Assembly: GCA_035555315.1 (NCBI GenBank)
Contig: DATMGU010000126.1
Location: 124,001-188,000 of the forward strand
DNA from: DATMGU01 sp035555315
GTDB taxonomy: Bacteria; Pseudomonadota; Alphaproteobacteria; ATCC43930; CGMCC-115725
DNA: 64,000 bases
Reading direction: 5' to 3'
Made by a program: the position numbers and the translations under genes. Below, piece after piece: positions 9,029-17,232 of this stretch. A model generated the notes under the pieces. It saw only the letters and a list, made by a program, of their open reading frames with translations, ran no database searches and was not told the origin of the DNA. The number at the start of each line of letters is the position of its first letter. Positions within the stretch are counted from its first letter, which is position 1.

Positions 9029-9761
9029 ATCAATTTTGCACATGTCTGAACCGGTCTTTACGTCCAAATCGAAGAGTGTCGCCGCGACGCTGGAGGCGGA
9101 GATCCGCAAGGGCAGGCTGCCGCGCGGGACCCAACTCCAGAGCGAGCAGGCGCTCGCCCGCCGCTTTTCGGTCAGCCGGAACACCGTCCGAAAGGGCCTT
9201 GAGGATCTGGCCCAACGCGGCTTCATCGCGACTCAGGGCGGCATCGGATCGTTCGTGACCTTCGACAGCCGCATGATCGACAACCGCTTGGGCTGGTCGC
9301 GGGCATTGGCCGAGGTCGGCGCGCCGACCGTGACGGACCTGCTGCGGCTGGAAATCGTGCGGGAGCCCGACCTGGCCAAGACTCTCAACCTGGCCGATGA
9401 TCGTTTCGTCGCAGTCGACCGCTTGCGCCGCCTCTCCAGCTCGGGGCGGGCGATCTCGCTCGAGCGGAGTCGGATTCCCTTGGTGGCGGCGCTCCGGAAT
9501 GTCGTCACCCACGGGCTGACCGACGGATCGGTCAGCCGGACGCTCGCCGATGCCGGTCTCCGACCGCATGACGGGGAGGAATGGGCCGAGGTGATCATGC
9601 TCGGGAAGTCGGATGCGGCCGTGTTGGAGCGTCGGCGCGGTGCACCATTCCTGCGCACCCGCAGGCTTACTCGAACAGCCGCCAATCAGCCCATCGAGCA
9701 CGTCGTCAGCTTGTTGGATCCGAGCCGCTTCCGCCTCCATCTGCGGTTTTCCGGCCAGTGA
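9015..9761 (+). CDS. GntR-family (HutC-type) transcriptional regulator
   Basis: A 248-aa regulator with an N-terminal winged HTH (SKSVAATLEAEIRKGRL, LARRFSVSRNTVRKGLEDLA) and a C-terminal UTRA ligand-binding domain of the chorismate-lyase fold (from about residue 90, ending PIEHVVSLLDPSRFRLHLRF). HutC-type regulators typically bind a pathway metabolite and release DNA. The ATG at 9015 has an AGGA 10 bases upstream; ATG 9042 (MSEPVF) is an alternative and would leave the palindrome at 9013-9028 outside the coding region. Its stop overlaps the start of the ADP-ribosylglycohydrolase-fold gene (GTGA). The gene order regulator, ADP-ribosylglycohydrolase fold, PfkB kinase parallels E. coli yegW, yegU and yegV. 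Confidence 0.9.
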   Translation: MSGQVSILHMSEPVFTSKSKSVAATLEAEIRKGRLPRGTQLQSEQALARRFSVSRNTVRKGLEDLAQRGFIATQGGIGSFVTFDSRMIDNRLGWSRALAEVGAPTVTDLLRLEIVREPDLAKTLNLADDRFVAVDRLRRLSSSGRAISLERSRIPLVAALRNVVTHGLTDGSVSRTLADAGLRPHDGEEWAEVIMLGKSDAAVLERRRGAPFLRTRRLTRTAANQPIEHVVSLLDPSRFRLHLRFSGQ

Positions 9762-10810
9762 CCGCCGGGGCGTCCCGTGCCCTCGACCGCGCGCTCGGCG
9801 CGCTCTATGGCCTCGCGATCGGGGACGCTCTCGGGATGCCGACGCAGCTCATGTCGCCGGCCCGGATCCAGGCGCTCTATGGCCGCATCGAGGGCTTCGG
9901 GCCGGCCGCCGAGGATCATCCGATCGCGGCGGGACTACCGGCCGGCAGCATCACCGATGACACGGAGCAGGCGGTCCTGCTGGGACAACTGCTGATCGAA
10001 GGCGACGGTGACGTGGACCCCATCCGGTTCGCGGAGGAATTGATCGGCTGGGAGCGGCGGGTCGTGGCCCGGGGGGGCCTCGATCTCCTTGGCCCATCGA
10101 CGCGCCGCGCGCTGGCGGCCTTGAACGCCGGTGCCCCGCCCGACGAGGCCGGCCGATATGGCGACACCAATGGTGCCGCCATGCGGATTGCCCCGGTCGG
10201 GATAGCGGTTCCACCCAAGCCGCTCGCGGCCCTGATCGACACGGTCGCCGCGACAAGCCGCGCTACCCACAATACGGGGCTCGCGATCGCCGGGGCGGCG
10301 GCTGTCGCCGCCGCGGTCAGTGTCGGCATCGCGGGCGAGCCCTGGCGGATGGCGGTCGACACGGCGATCGGTGCCGCCAAGCTCGGCGCCGGCAAAGGCC
10401 ATTGGGTGGCAGGCGCCGACGTGGCGTCGAGGATCTCCTGGGCCGTTGGCCTCGTGGACGGTTTGCGGGAGGCCGCGGCCGCGCAGGTGATCACGCAACT
10501 GGTCGGCACGAGCCTTGCCACCCAGGAGGCGGTTCCCGCTGCCTTCGCGGTGCTCGCCGCCGCGCAAGGCGACCCATGGCGGGCGGCCTTGCTCGCAGCC
10601 AATCTCGGCGGCGACGCCGACACGATCGGGGCGATGGCTGGCGCGATCGGCGGCGCCTGCGCAGGTTTCTCGGCCCTCCCGCCTAGCGCGGTGGCGATCG
10701 TCCGACGGGTCAACGACCTCGACCTCGACACCCTCGCGCGGCGGCTCCTCGACCTCCGATCCCGGCGGCTGGAGGATAAGGCGCTCGTTCACGGATCGGC
10801 GCCGCCATGA
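9758..10810 (+). CDS. ADP-ribosylglycohydrolase-family protein (YegU-like)
   Basis: A 350-aa all-helical dinuclear metal hydrolase of the ADP-ribosylglycohydrolase/DraG family, which cleaves N- or O-glycosidic bonds to ribose. The GTG at 9758, overlapping the regulator stop, places the family start motif GALYGLAIGDALGMP at residues 14-28. The metal-binding motifs are SITDDTE (64-70), GDTNGAAMRIAPVG (135-148) and NLGGDADTIGAMAGAIGGA (282-300). Its place between a HutC regulator and a PfkB kinase suggests that it hydrolyses a small ribosylated molecule, such as a nucleoside-like compound, and not protein-bound ADP-ribose; that is inference. A role in protein de-ADP-ribosylation cannot be excluded, although no transferase gene is nearby. 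Confidence 0.88.
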   Translation: MTAGASRALDRALGALYGLAIGDALGMPTQLMSPARIQALYGRIEGFGPAAEDHPIAAGLPAGSITDDTEQAVLLGQLLIEGDGDVDPIRFAEELIGWERRVVARGGLDLLGPSTRRALAALNAGAPPDEAGRYGDTNGAAMRIAPVGIAVPPKPLAALIDTVAATSRATHNTGLAIAGAAAVAAAVSVGIAGEPWRMAVDTAIGAAKLGAGKGHWVAGADVASRISWAVGLVDGLREAAAAQVITQLVGTSLATQEAVPAAFAVLAAAQGDPWRAALLAANLGGDADTIGAMAGAIGGACAGFSALPPSAVAIVRRVNDLDLDTLARRLLDLRSRRLEDKALVHGSAPP

Positions 10811-11766
10811 CCCAGGGCCGCCTCCTCCACATGGGTGGTGTCGTCGTCGATCTCGTCCTGGAGATCGAGCGGCTGCCGGAGGCCGGTGACGAGGTGGTGT
10901 CGAAACGGACGCTCCTGCGAACCGGTGGCGGCATGAATATACTGTCGGCCGCCCAGCGATGCGGTCTCGCCTCCGCCTATGGCGGGCGCCATGGCACCGG
11001 CATGTTCGGCGATGCCGCGCGTCGGTCGTTGACCGCCGCCGGCATCTCAATCCTGCAACCGGCCACCGAGAGAGGGGATACCGGGACCTGCATCGTCCTG
11101 GTGACCCCTGACGGGGAGCGGACGTTCATCTCTCATGTGGGTGTCGAAGGCAGCCTGGATCCGGAAACTCTCGACACGATCGTGCCCCAGCCGGGAGACT
11201 GGATCTATGTCTCCGGCTATACGCTGGGCTATCCGGATAGCGGTCCGGCACTGGCCCGCTGGCTGGCGCGGTTGCCCGGCGAGCCATCGATCATCTTCGA
11301 TCCCGGCCCGCTAGGGACCGAGATGCCGTCGGCACGGCTCGATCAGGTGTTCGATCGCTGCACCTGGCTCAGCTGCAACGGCCGAGAGGCGGCGCTGCTG
11401 ACCGGGATGACCGATCCCGTTCTGGCGGCGTCCACGCTCGCCACCCGGCTCCGCCGAGCGGAGGGGGGTGCCGTGGTTCGGACGGGCAGGAAGGGGTGCG
11501 TCCTCGCCACCGCCGATGGCGGGCTTTCCGACGTACCCGGTTTCGTCGTCGACGCGATCGATACGAACGGTGCGGGTGACACCCATGTGGGTGCCTTCAT
11601 CGCCGCTCTTGCGCGCGGGGCCCGGCCCTTCGACGCCGCCGTCTTTGCCAACGCCGCCGCCGCCCTCGCCGTGACGCGGCGCGGGCCGGACAGAGCACCG
11701 ACGCGGGAGGAGGTCCAACACCTCGTCGAAACGAGACCAAGCCATAGCCGCTCATTCCATGGCTAG
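10807..11766 (+). CDS. PfkB-family sugar or nucleoside kinase (YegV-like)
   Basis: A 319-aa ribokinase-family kinase that would phosphorylate a sugar or nucleoside with ATP. The first PfkB signature is around TGGGMNILSAAQRCG (39-53). The second, DTNGAGDTHVGAF, contains the anion hole and catalytic base Asp258. A lid-like strand region precedes LSCNGREAALLTG (188-200). The start overlaps the preceding stop (ATGA, 10807-10810), so the two enzymes are coupled and probably consecutive: glycosidic cleavage, then phosphorylation of the released ribose-type sugar, or the reverse order. The exact substrate (ribose, nucleoside or other) is not readable. Confidence 0.9.
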   Translation: MTQGRLLHMGGVVVDLVLEIERLPEAGDEVVSKRTLLRTGGGMNILSAAQRCGLASAYGGRHGTGMFGDAARRSLTAAGISILQPATERGDTGTCIVLVTPDGERTFISHVGVEGSLDPETLDTIVPQPGDWIYVSGYTLGYPDSGPALARWLARLPGEPSIIFDPGPLGTEMPSARLDQVFDRCTWLSCNGREAALLTGMTDPVLAASTLATRLRRAEGGAVVRTGRKGCVLATADGGLSDVPGFVVDAIDTNGAGDTHVGAFIAALARGARPFDAAVFANAAAALAVTRRGPDRAPTREEVQHLVETRPSHSRSFHG

Positions 11767-11813
11767 ACCACCACCACGACTTACAGATCCGCAGCACGAG
11801 GGGGAGAGAGACA

Positions 11814-12896
11814 ATGTTTCAACCGATCAATAGACGCAGTTTTGGGCTTCTCGTCGGCTCCGGTCTGGTTGCCGGCGCCGACGCAAGCCTGTTCATCCGA
11901 CCGTCCCACGCGGCGGAGACGATCACGGTGCTGAATTGGCGAGGCTATGGCACCGACGAAGCGTCGGCCCTCAAGGCGTTCGCCGCCAAGTCAGGCATCA
12001 GCGTCAAACATGATTATTACAACTCCGAACCCGAGCTGATCACCAAGCTGCGGACCAATCCGGGGATCTATGACGTCGTGCTGATCAACAGCGCACGGAC
12101 CCAGCAAGCGGCCGTGGAAGGGATGATCGATCCGATCGACTTCGCCAAGCTGTCGAATGCCAAGGATCTCAGCCCCACGCTGAAAAGCCATCCGAATTTC
12201 CTGTTCAAGGACAAGCCCTTTGGCGTGGCCTGGGTGTGGGGGATGAATTCCCTCGCCGTCCGCCGGGACAAGGTGGCAAATCCCGACAGCTTCGCCTTGT
12301 TCGGCAATCCGGACTATGCGGACCGCGTCGCGCTGTTCGATGATGCCGCCACGGAAATCGGCATCGGCGCCCTGCTCACCGGTCAGGACATCAACGATCC
12401 GAAAGACCTCAAGGCGATCGGCGAGAAGCTCAAATCGTTCAAGAAGAACGTGAAGCTTCTGTGGTCGAGCGAGGACGAGTGGAACAAGGCCTTCGCCGCG
12501 GGCGCGTTCGACGTATCCGTCTATTGGTCCGGTGCCGCGGTTCGCTCTCAGCGGCGCCTTAAGCTTCCCGTCGACTTCGTGGTCCCGAAGGAAGGCGCGA
12601 TCGGCTGGCTCGATGGTCTCTCGATCCCCTCGACCAGCACCAAGAAAGAGGCGGGCTACGCGTTCATCAACTACATGATCGACCCGCAATTCTACGTGGA
12701 ATGGGCGACCACGGCGGGCGCGCCGGCTTCGGCCAACATCGTGGCGATGAACGGGCTGCCGGCCGACGACCTGAACAAGACGATCTACAAGCCCGAATAC
12801 CTGACCAAGCTGCAGTTCATGTCGGCGATGCCGGACGATCGCCGGACCGCCTTCGCCGACCTGTGGCAGGAGACCAAGGCGTTCTACGCCAAGTGA
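11814..12896 (+). CDS. ABC importer substrate-binding protein, spermidine/putrescine (PotD) type
   Basis: A 360-aa periplasmic binding protein of the extracellular solute-binding family 1/PotD group. The N-terminus carries a twin-arginine-like signal (NRRSFGLLVGSG, then a hydrophobic stretch to SHAAE), so export is probably by Tat. The mature start ITVLNWRGYG is typical of PotD-like proteins. A strong ribosome site (GGGGAGAGA) precedes the ATG. Next to a glycohydrolase and a PfkB kinase, the ligand may well be a nucleoside-like or N-heterocyclic compound and not a polyamine; the family covers several ligand classes. Its stop overlaps the first permease start. Confidence 0.9.
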   Translation: MFQPINRRSFGLLVGSGLVAGADASLFIRPSHAAETITVLNWRGYGTDEASALKAFAAKSGISVKHDYYNSEPELITKLRTNPGIYDVVLINSARTQQAAVEGMIDPIDFAKLSNAKDLSPTLKSHPNFLFKDKPFGVAWVWGMNSLAVRRDKVANPDSFALFGNPDYADRVALFDDAATEIGIGALLTGQDINDPKDLKAIGEKLKSFKKNVKLLWSSEDEWNKAFAAGAFDVSVYWSGAAVRSQRRLKLPVDFVVPKEGAIGWLDGLSIPSTSTKKEAGYAFINYMIDPQFYVEWATTAGAPASANIVAMNGLPADDLNKTIYKPEYLTKLQFMSAMPDDRRTAFADLWQETKAFYAK

Positions 12897-13807
12897 CATC
12901 CGACGGCGAACGATCGGTATCGCTGGCGGCACGGCGTTCCTCGCGGCGGCGCAGGCTGCGAGGAGGGCTCGTGATAGTGGGCATGTTGCTGCCCGCCTAT
13001 GCCTGGCTGATGCTCGCGGTGTTCCTGCCGCTGCTCACCATGCTGGGGTTCAGCTTTCTCAAGGTGGCGCCGTTCGGCAATCACCCGATGGTCTTCACCC
13101 TTGAGCATTACCTGGCGTTCGTACGGCGACCTTATCTGGTGGACGTCGCCTGGGCGTCGCTGTCGCTCGGGTTCTGGACGACCGGACTTTGTGCCGCGAT
13201 CGGCCTGCCGGCGGCCTTGGCGCTCGCACGCGCGACCCGTGGCCGCGTCAAGCAGGTACTGTTCCTGCTGATCATTCTACCGTTCTGGACGAATGGTCTG
13301 GTGCGGGTGTTCTCGTGGACCATGGTCCTGCGGGACGGCGGCATCCTCGACCTGGTCATCCATTTCTTCACCCCGCACGCCCCACCGCAGGGGCTACTCT
13401 ACAGCTATCCCGCGATCATCATCGGTCTGGTCCATGCCTATCTGCCATACATGATCCTGACCTGCTATCTGGCGCTCGCCTCGATCGACGGGGCCCTCCT
13501 CGAGGCGGCCGAGAGCCTCGGCGCGCGGTCGCTCGTCATCTTCTGGAAGATCATCCTGCCGCTTTCGCTGCCCGGCCTGGTCTCCGGCTCGATTCTGATC
13601 TTCGTGCCCGTCATCGGCAGCTTCATGGAACCACGCATCCTCGGCGGCCGCGTCGGGGTCACCATGGGGACGATGATCGAGGACCAATTCACCCAGGCCT
13701 TCAACTGGCCGCTCGGCGCGGCCCTCTCCTTCACGATGCTCGCCGTCGTGCTGGTGATCTTCGGGGTCTTCTCCGGCGCCCTGCGCAATCGCCTGGCGAC
13801 GTCATGA
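12893..13807 (+). CDS. ABC importer permease 1 (PotB type)
   Basis: A 304-aa inner-membrane permease with about six membrane helices and the cytoplasmic EAA loop (EAAESLGARSLVIFWKI, then LPLSLPGL) that docks on the ATPase. I chose the GTG at 12893, which overlaps the binding-protein stop (TGA 12894-12896), over the longer open frame upstream. A basic stretch, AARRSSRRRRLRGG, precedes the first helix, consistent with the positive-inside rule. Partner of the permease at 13821 and the ATPase at 14587. Confidence 0.9.
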   Translation: MTSDGERSVSLAARRSSRRRRLRGGLVIVGMLLPAYAWLMLAVFLPLLTMLGFSFLKVAPFGNHPMVFTLEHYLAFVRRPYLVDVAWASLSLGFWTTGLCAAIGLPAALALARATRGRVKQVLFLLIILPFWTNGLVRVFSWTMVLRDGGILDLVIHFFTPHAPPQGLLYSYPAIIIGLVHAYLPYMILTCYLALASIDGALLEAAESLGARSLVIFWKIILPLSLPGLVSGSILIFVPVIGSFMEPRILGGRVGVTMGTMIEDQFTQAFNWPLGAALSFTMLAVVLVIFGVFSGALRNRLATS

Positions 13808-13820
13808 CAGGGGGGCATCG

Positions 13821-14600
13821 GTGATCCCGCTCGGCCGAATCTACCTCTTGGTGGTGGTCGCGTTCCTCTACCTGCCAATCGCCGTCATGGTGGCCATGGC
13901 ATTCAACGCATCGGAACTCTACACGCTGCCGCTGGAGGTCTCGTTTCATTGGTTCGAAGAACTGGCCGGCAATGAACGGCTCCTCGCCGCCGGACGCAAC
14001 AGTGTGATGGTGGCGCTCGTCACCTCGATCCTCGCAACCTCGATCGGCACCTGCGCCGGCCTCGTCCTGTCGCGCCGCAAGTTCCGGGGGCGGTCGCTCC
14101 TGCAGGCGCTCCTGCTGCCGCCCATCGCCGTCCCCTGGATCATCACGGGAACCGCGATGCTCGTCTTCTTCTTCTGGTCAGGGATCGGGCGCGGCCTGCA
14201 CTCCATGATCATCGGTCACGTCGCGCTCGCCATCCCATATGTCATCCTGGTCGTCGGGACGGGGCTCCAGACCTTGAACGAGGAGCTCGAACAGGCGGCC
14301 ATGAGCCTTGGCTCGAAACCGGCTCATGCGTTCCTTACCGTGACCCTGCCGCTGCTGGCACCCAGCATCGTCGCGGCAGCCCTGTTCGCCTTCGCCGTAT
14401 CGTTCGACCAATTCGTCGTGTCGTATTTCCTGGCGACACCGGGAGTGACCACGCTGCCCGTCGAAATTTACGCCTCGATTCGCAAGGGCTTCACGCCCGA
14501 GATCAACGCCATCTCGACCATTCTGCTGGGTGTCTCGATGATTCTCATCCTGCTCTTCGCCCGGCTTTCTCACATGGGGGACGTCAGTGACCGCCGTTGA
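13821..14600 (+). CDS. ABC importer permease 2 (PotC type)
   Basis: A 259-aa permease of the PotC/YdcV group with about six membrane segments and the EAA loop EQAAMSLGSKPAHAFLTVTL before LPLLAPS. It starts with GTG at 13821, 13 bases after permease 1. Its 3' end overlaps the ATPase gene by 14 bases. It forms the heterodimeric channel with permease 1. Confidence 0.9.
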   Translation: MIPLGRIYLLVVVAFLYLPIAVMVAMAFNASELYTLPLEVSFHWFEELAGNERLLAAGRNSVMVALVTSILATSIGTCAGLVLSRRKFRGRSLLQALLLPPIAVPWIITGTAMLVFFFWSGIGRGLHSMIIGHVALAIPYVILVVGTGLQTLNEELEQAAMSLGSKPAHAFLTVTLPLLAPSIVAAALFAFAVSFDQFVVSYFLATPGVTTLPVEIYASIRKGFTPEINAISTILLGVSMILILLFARLSHMGDVSDRR

Positions 14601-15642
14601 CGTCATCTCGGTCGGAAAGAACTATGGGACGGTCCGCGTGCTCGATGGCGTCAGCGCCCATTTCGAGGCCGGCCGGTTCACGAGCCTGCTCGGTCCGTCC
14701 GGCTCGGGAAAGACGACGCTCCTGCGCATCGTCGCGGGCTTCGTGATCCCGGAGGAAGGCGAGGTGCGGATCGGCGGCACGCCGGTCACCGACGAGCCGG
14801 TATGGCGGCGGAACATCGGCATGGTGTTTCAGTCCTACGCGCTCTTTCCCCATATGACGGTGGCGGAGAACGTCGTCTTCGGCCTCAACCGGCGCGGCGT
14901 CCGGGGTGCGGCGGCGGCCCGTGAAGTCGCCCGCGCGCTCGAGTTGGTTCGCCTGCCGGATTTCGGCGACCGCAAGCCCAAGCAGCTTTCCGGTGGCCAG
15001 CAGCAGCGCGTGGCCCTGGCGCGCGCGATCGTCACGCGACCGCGGGTGCTGCTGCTCGACGAGCCGCTGTCGGCGCTCGACCGGAGGCTTCGTCAGGAGA
15101 TGCAGGTGGAATTGCGCCGTATCCAGCGGGAAAGCGGCCTCACCACCATTTTCGTCACGCACGACCAGGAAGAAGCGCTCACCCTGTCCGACCGGATCGC
15201 CATCCTCGATCGCGGTCGCATCGTGCAGGAGGGTGCCCCCAACGAGATCTATGAAAAGCCGCGCACGCGCTTCGCCGCGGCCTTTTTGGGCGATGCGAAT
15301 TTCTTCCAAGGCCGGGTGACAGCGGCGGGCATCGACGTCGCCGGCGGGGTACTGCGCACCGCCGAACCACTGCCAGGGTTGGACACCACCGTGACGGTCG
15401 CCGTGCGGCCGGAGAAGATCACCATCTCCCTGGTAGCACCCGTCGAGCCCGACCAGAACAGGCTCGCCGCCACCGTGCGGGAAGTCGTCTACGCGGGGGC
15501 CGCCTCGACCTATCTCATCACCGGGCCCGGCGGCGAAGATCTCAAGGTGTTTGCACAGAACCGCGAGACCCCGTCGCTCGAACCCAACACCTCGGTGATC
15601 CTGTCCTGGTCCCCAGCCCATACCATCCTGGTCGAGACGTAG
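14587..15642 (+). CDS. ABC importer ATPase (PotA type)
   Basis: A 351-aa ATPase that energises the importer. Walker A is GPSGSGKTT (36-44), the Q-loop lies in GMVFQSYALFPHMT, the signature LSGGQ is at 134-138, Walker B VLLLDEP at 154-160, and the H-loop is in FVTHDQEEAL. A TOBE regulatory domain occupies the C-terminal third, where FLGDANFFQGRV is typical of PotA-type proteins. The GTG start at 14587 lies inside the end of the permease gene, so translation is coupled. Confidence 0.95.
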   Translation: MTAVDVISVGKNYGTVRVLDGVSAHFEAGRFTSLLGPSGSGKTTLLRIVAGFVIPEEGEVRIGGTPVTDEPVWRRNIGMVFQSYALFPHMTVAENVVFGLNRRGVRGAAAAREVARALELVRLPDFGDRKPKQLSGGQQQRVALARAIVTRPRVLLLDEPLSALDRRLRQEMQVELRRIQRESGLTTIFVTHDQEEALTLSDRIAILDRGRIVQEGAPNEIYEKPRTRFAAAFLGDANFFQGRVTAAGIDVAGGVLRTAEPLPGLDTTVTVAVRPEKITISLVAPVEPDQNRLAATVREVVYAGAASTYLITGPGGEDLKVFAQNRETPSLEPNTSVILSWSPAHTILVET

Positions 15643-15894
15643 TCCTCCGCCCATCGCCCCTATCGTCCAGGGCGAGGCAATGGACCGCCATGCGATATAT
15701 GCGGATGCGACACGTCGGCCGGGCAGTCCGCGTTGGCATGTTCATTGCCTGATACCTGGGATCTACACGGAGCCGACTACGGGACGGGCAAGGTGGACAG
15801 GCCGTGGACAGCACGGCGGCCCGATCCATGATGCCTCCCGATCCATCAGGACCGGGGAGGACGCGTCAAAGCGGATGTCCAACATGAGGCAAGC
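15643..15894. other. Intergenic region before the NtaA-type monooxygenase
   Basis: About 250 bases with no supported gene. It contains short direct repeats (GTGGACAG twice near 15792-15808; CGATCCAT twice near 15822-15846) but no clear palindrome, terminator or promoter. Whether the downstream genes are read from the ABC operon or from their own promoter cannot be decided. Confidence 0.35.
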
Positions 15895-17208
15895 ATGAAA
15901 TCCAACCCCTTCCATCTCGGCCTCTTCCTGCAAGGATCCAGCGTACAGGCCTGGAACGAACCCTGGACCGGCCGGATCGGCGAGAACTGGATGGTCCCGA
16001 CCTTTTTCGTGGACGTCGCGCGGGCGCTGGAGCGGGCCTGCTTCGACTATGTGCTGCTCGAGGATTCGTCCTACATCGGCGAAAGCTACGCCGGCTCCCG
16101 CGAGATATACCTCCATAACGGCCTCGCGGTCCCCCGGCAGGACCCTTCGGTCGTCGCGACCCTGATGATGGCGGCGACATCCCGGATCGGGATCGTTCCG
16201 ACCTTCGCGACCTTCGCCTACCCGCCCTATTTGCTGGCACGGTTGATGGCCTCGCTCGACCAGGTTTCGTCCGGACGGGCGGGCTGGAACATGGTGACCG
16301 GAAGCTCCGACTTCGCCGCGCGCAATTTCGGCATGGAGCAGTTGCCCGATCACGATCTGCGCTACGACATGGCCGACGAATACATCGATTTGACCGGGCG
16401 CCTCTGGGATTCGTGGGAACCCGGCGCCATCGTCGCGGATCGCGAGACCGGCATGCTGGCCGACCACACCAAGGTCCACCAAGTGGACTTCAAGGGGAAG
16501 TTCTACCAGTCCCGCGGCCCGTTGAACGCCGGCCCCTGCCCGCAAGGCCGGCCCGTCATCGCCCAGGCCGGGGGATCGCCCCGCGGCCGGCAATTCGCCT
16601 CCCAGCACGCGGACACCATCGTCGCCAGCGTCAAGGGTGTCGACGCTATGCGCGCCTACCGGGAGGACATCCGCGCCCGCATGGTCGCCCAAGGGCGCGA
16701 CCCGGATACCTGCAAGGTGCTGTTCCTGGTGTCCCCGCTCATCGCCGAGACGAGCGAAGACGCGCAACGCCTCAAGGAGCGCCGGGCCGCCCAGGCGGCG
16801 GCGCAGGTCGACCGCAAGCTCGCCTTCCTGGGCAAAATTACCAACATCGACTTCGCGCAGTTCGATCTGGACGCCCCGGTCGCGGCGTTGACGACGAACG
16901 GCCACCAGCAGACCCTGGACGACTTCAAGCGCAAAGCCGGCAACCGATCGCTGCGCGAGGCGATCACGGCCTATAGCAGCGATGGAGGGTCGGTGGAACT
17001 CGTCGGATCGCCGGACGATCTGGCCGCGCAAATGGCGGAAGCGATGACCCATGCCGGCGGCGACGGCTTCCTGTTTTCCTTGCCGAACGTGACCCGGCGG
17101 ACCATCGCCGAGATCGAGGACGGGCTGGTGCCGGCCCTGCAGAAGCGCGGGCTGATGCGCAAGGCTTATGCTCATGAGCAGTTCCGGGACAATCTGCTCG
17201 ATTATTAA
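15895..17208 (+). CDS. LLM-class FMN-dependent monooxygenase (NtaA/SnaA/DszA family)
   Basis: A 437-aa luciferase-like monooxygenase that uses reduced FMN supplied by a separate reductase to oxygenate an organic substrate. Family features include the N-terminal beta strand with HLGLFLQGSS, the segment LLEDSSYIGESYAGS, SSGRAGWNMVTGSSDFAARNFG (about 122-143, the NtaA-type motif SxGRxxWNxVTS) and the RPVIAQAGGSPRGRQFA phosphate-binding region. No flavin reductase gene is in the window. It lies between a Pot-type importer and purine permease/adenine deaminase genes on the same strand, which suggests oxidative attack on the imported compound. The substrate is unknown. Confidence 0.9.
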   Translation: MKSNPFHLGLFLQGSSVQAWNEPWTGRIGENWMVPTFFVDVARALERACFDYVLLEDSSYIGESYAGSREIYLHNGLAVPRQDPSVVATLMMAATSRIGIVPTFATFAYPPYLLARLMASLDQVSSGRAGWNMVTGSSDFAARNFGMEQLPDHDLRYDMADEYIDLTGRLWDSWEPGAIVADRETGMLADHTKVHQVDFKGKFYQSRGPLNAGPCPQGRPVIAQAGGSPRGRQFASQHADTIVASVKGVDAMRAYREDIRARMVAQGRDPDTCKVLFLVSPLIAETSEDAQRLKERRAAQAAAQVDRKLAFLGKITNIDFAQFDLDAPVAALTTNGHQQTLDDFKRKAGNRSLREAITAYSSDGGSVELVGSPDDLAAQMAEAMTHAGGDGFLFSLPNVTRRTIAEIEDGLVPALQKRGLMRKAYAHEQFRDNLLDY

Positions 17209-17232
17209 GGCCCATCGGCTGAGGAAAGACGC

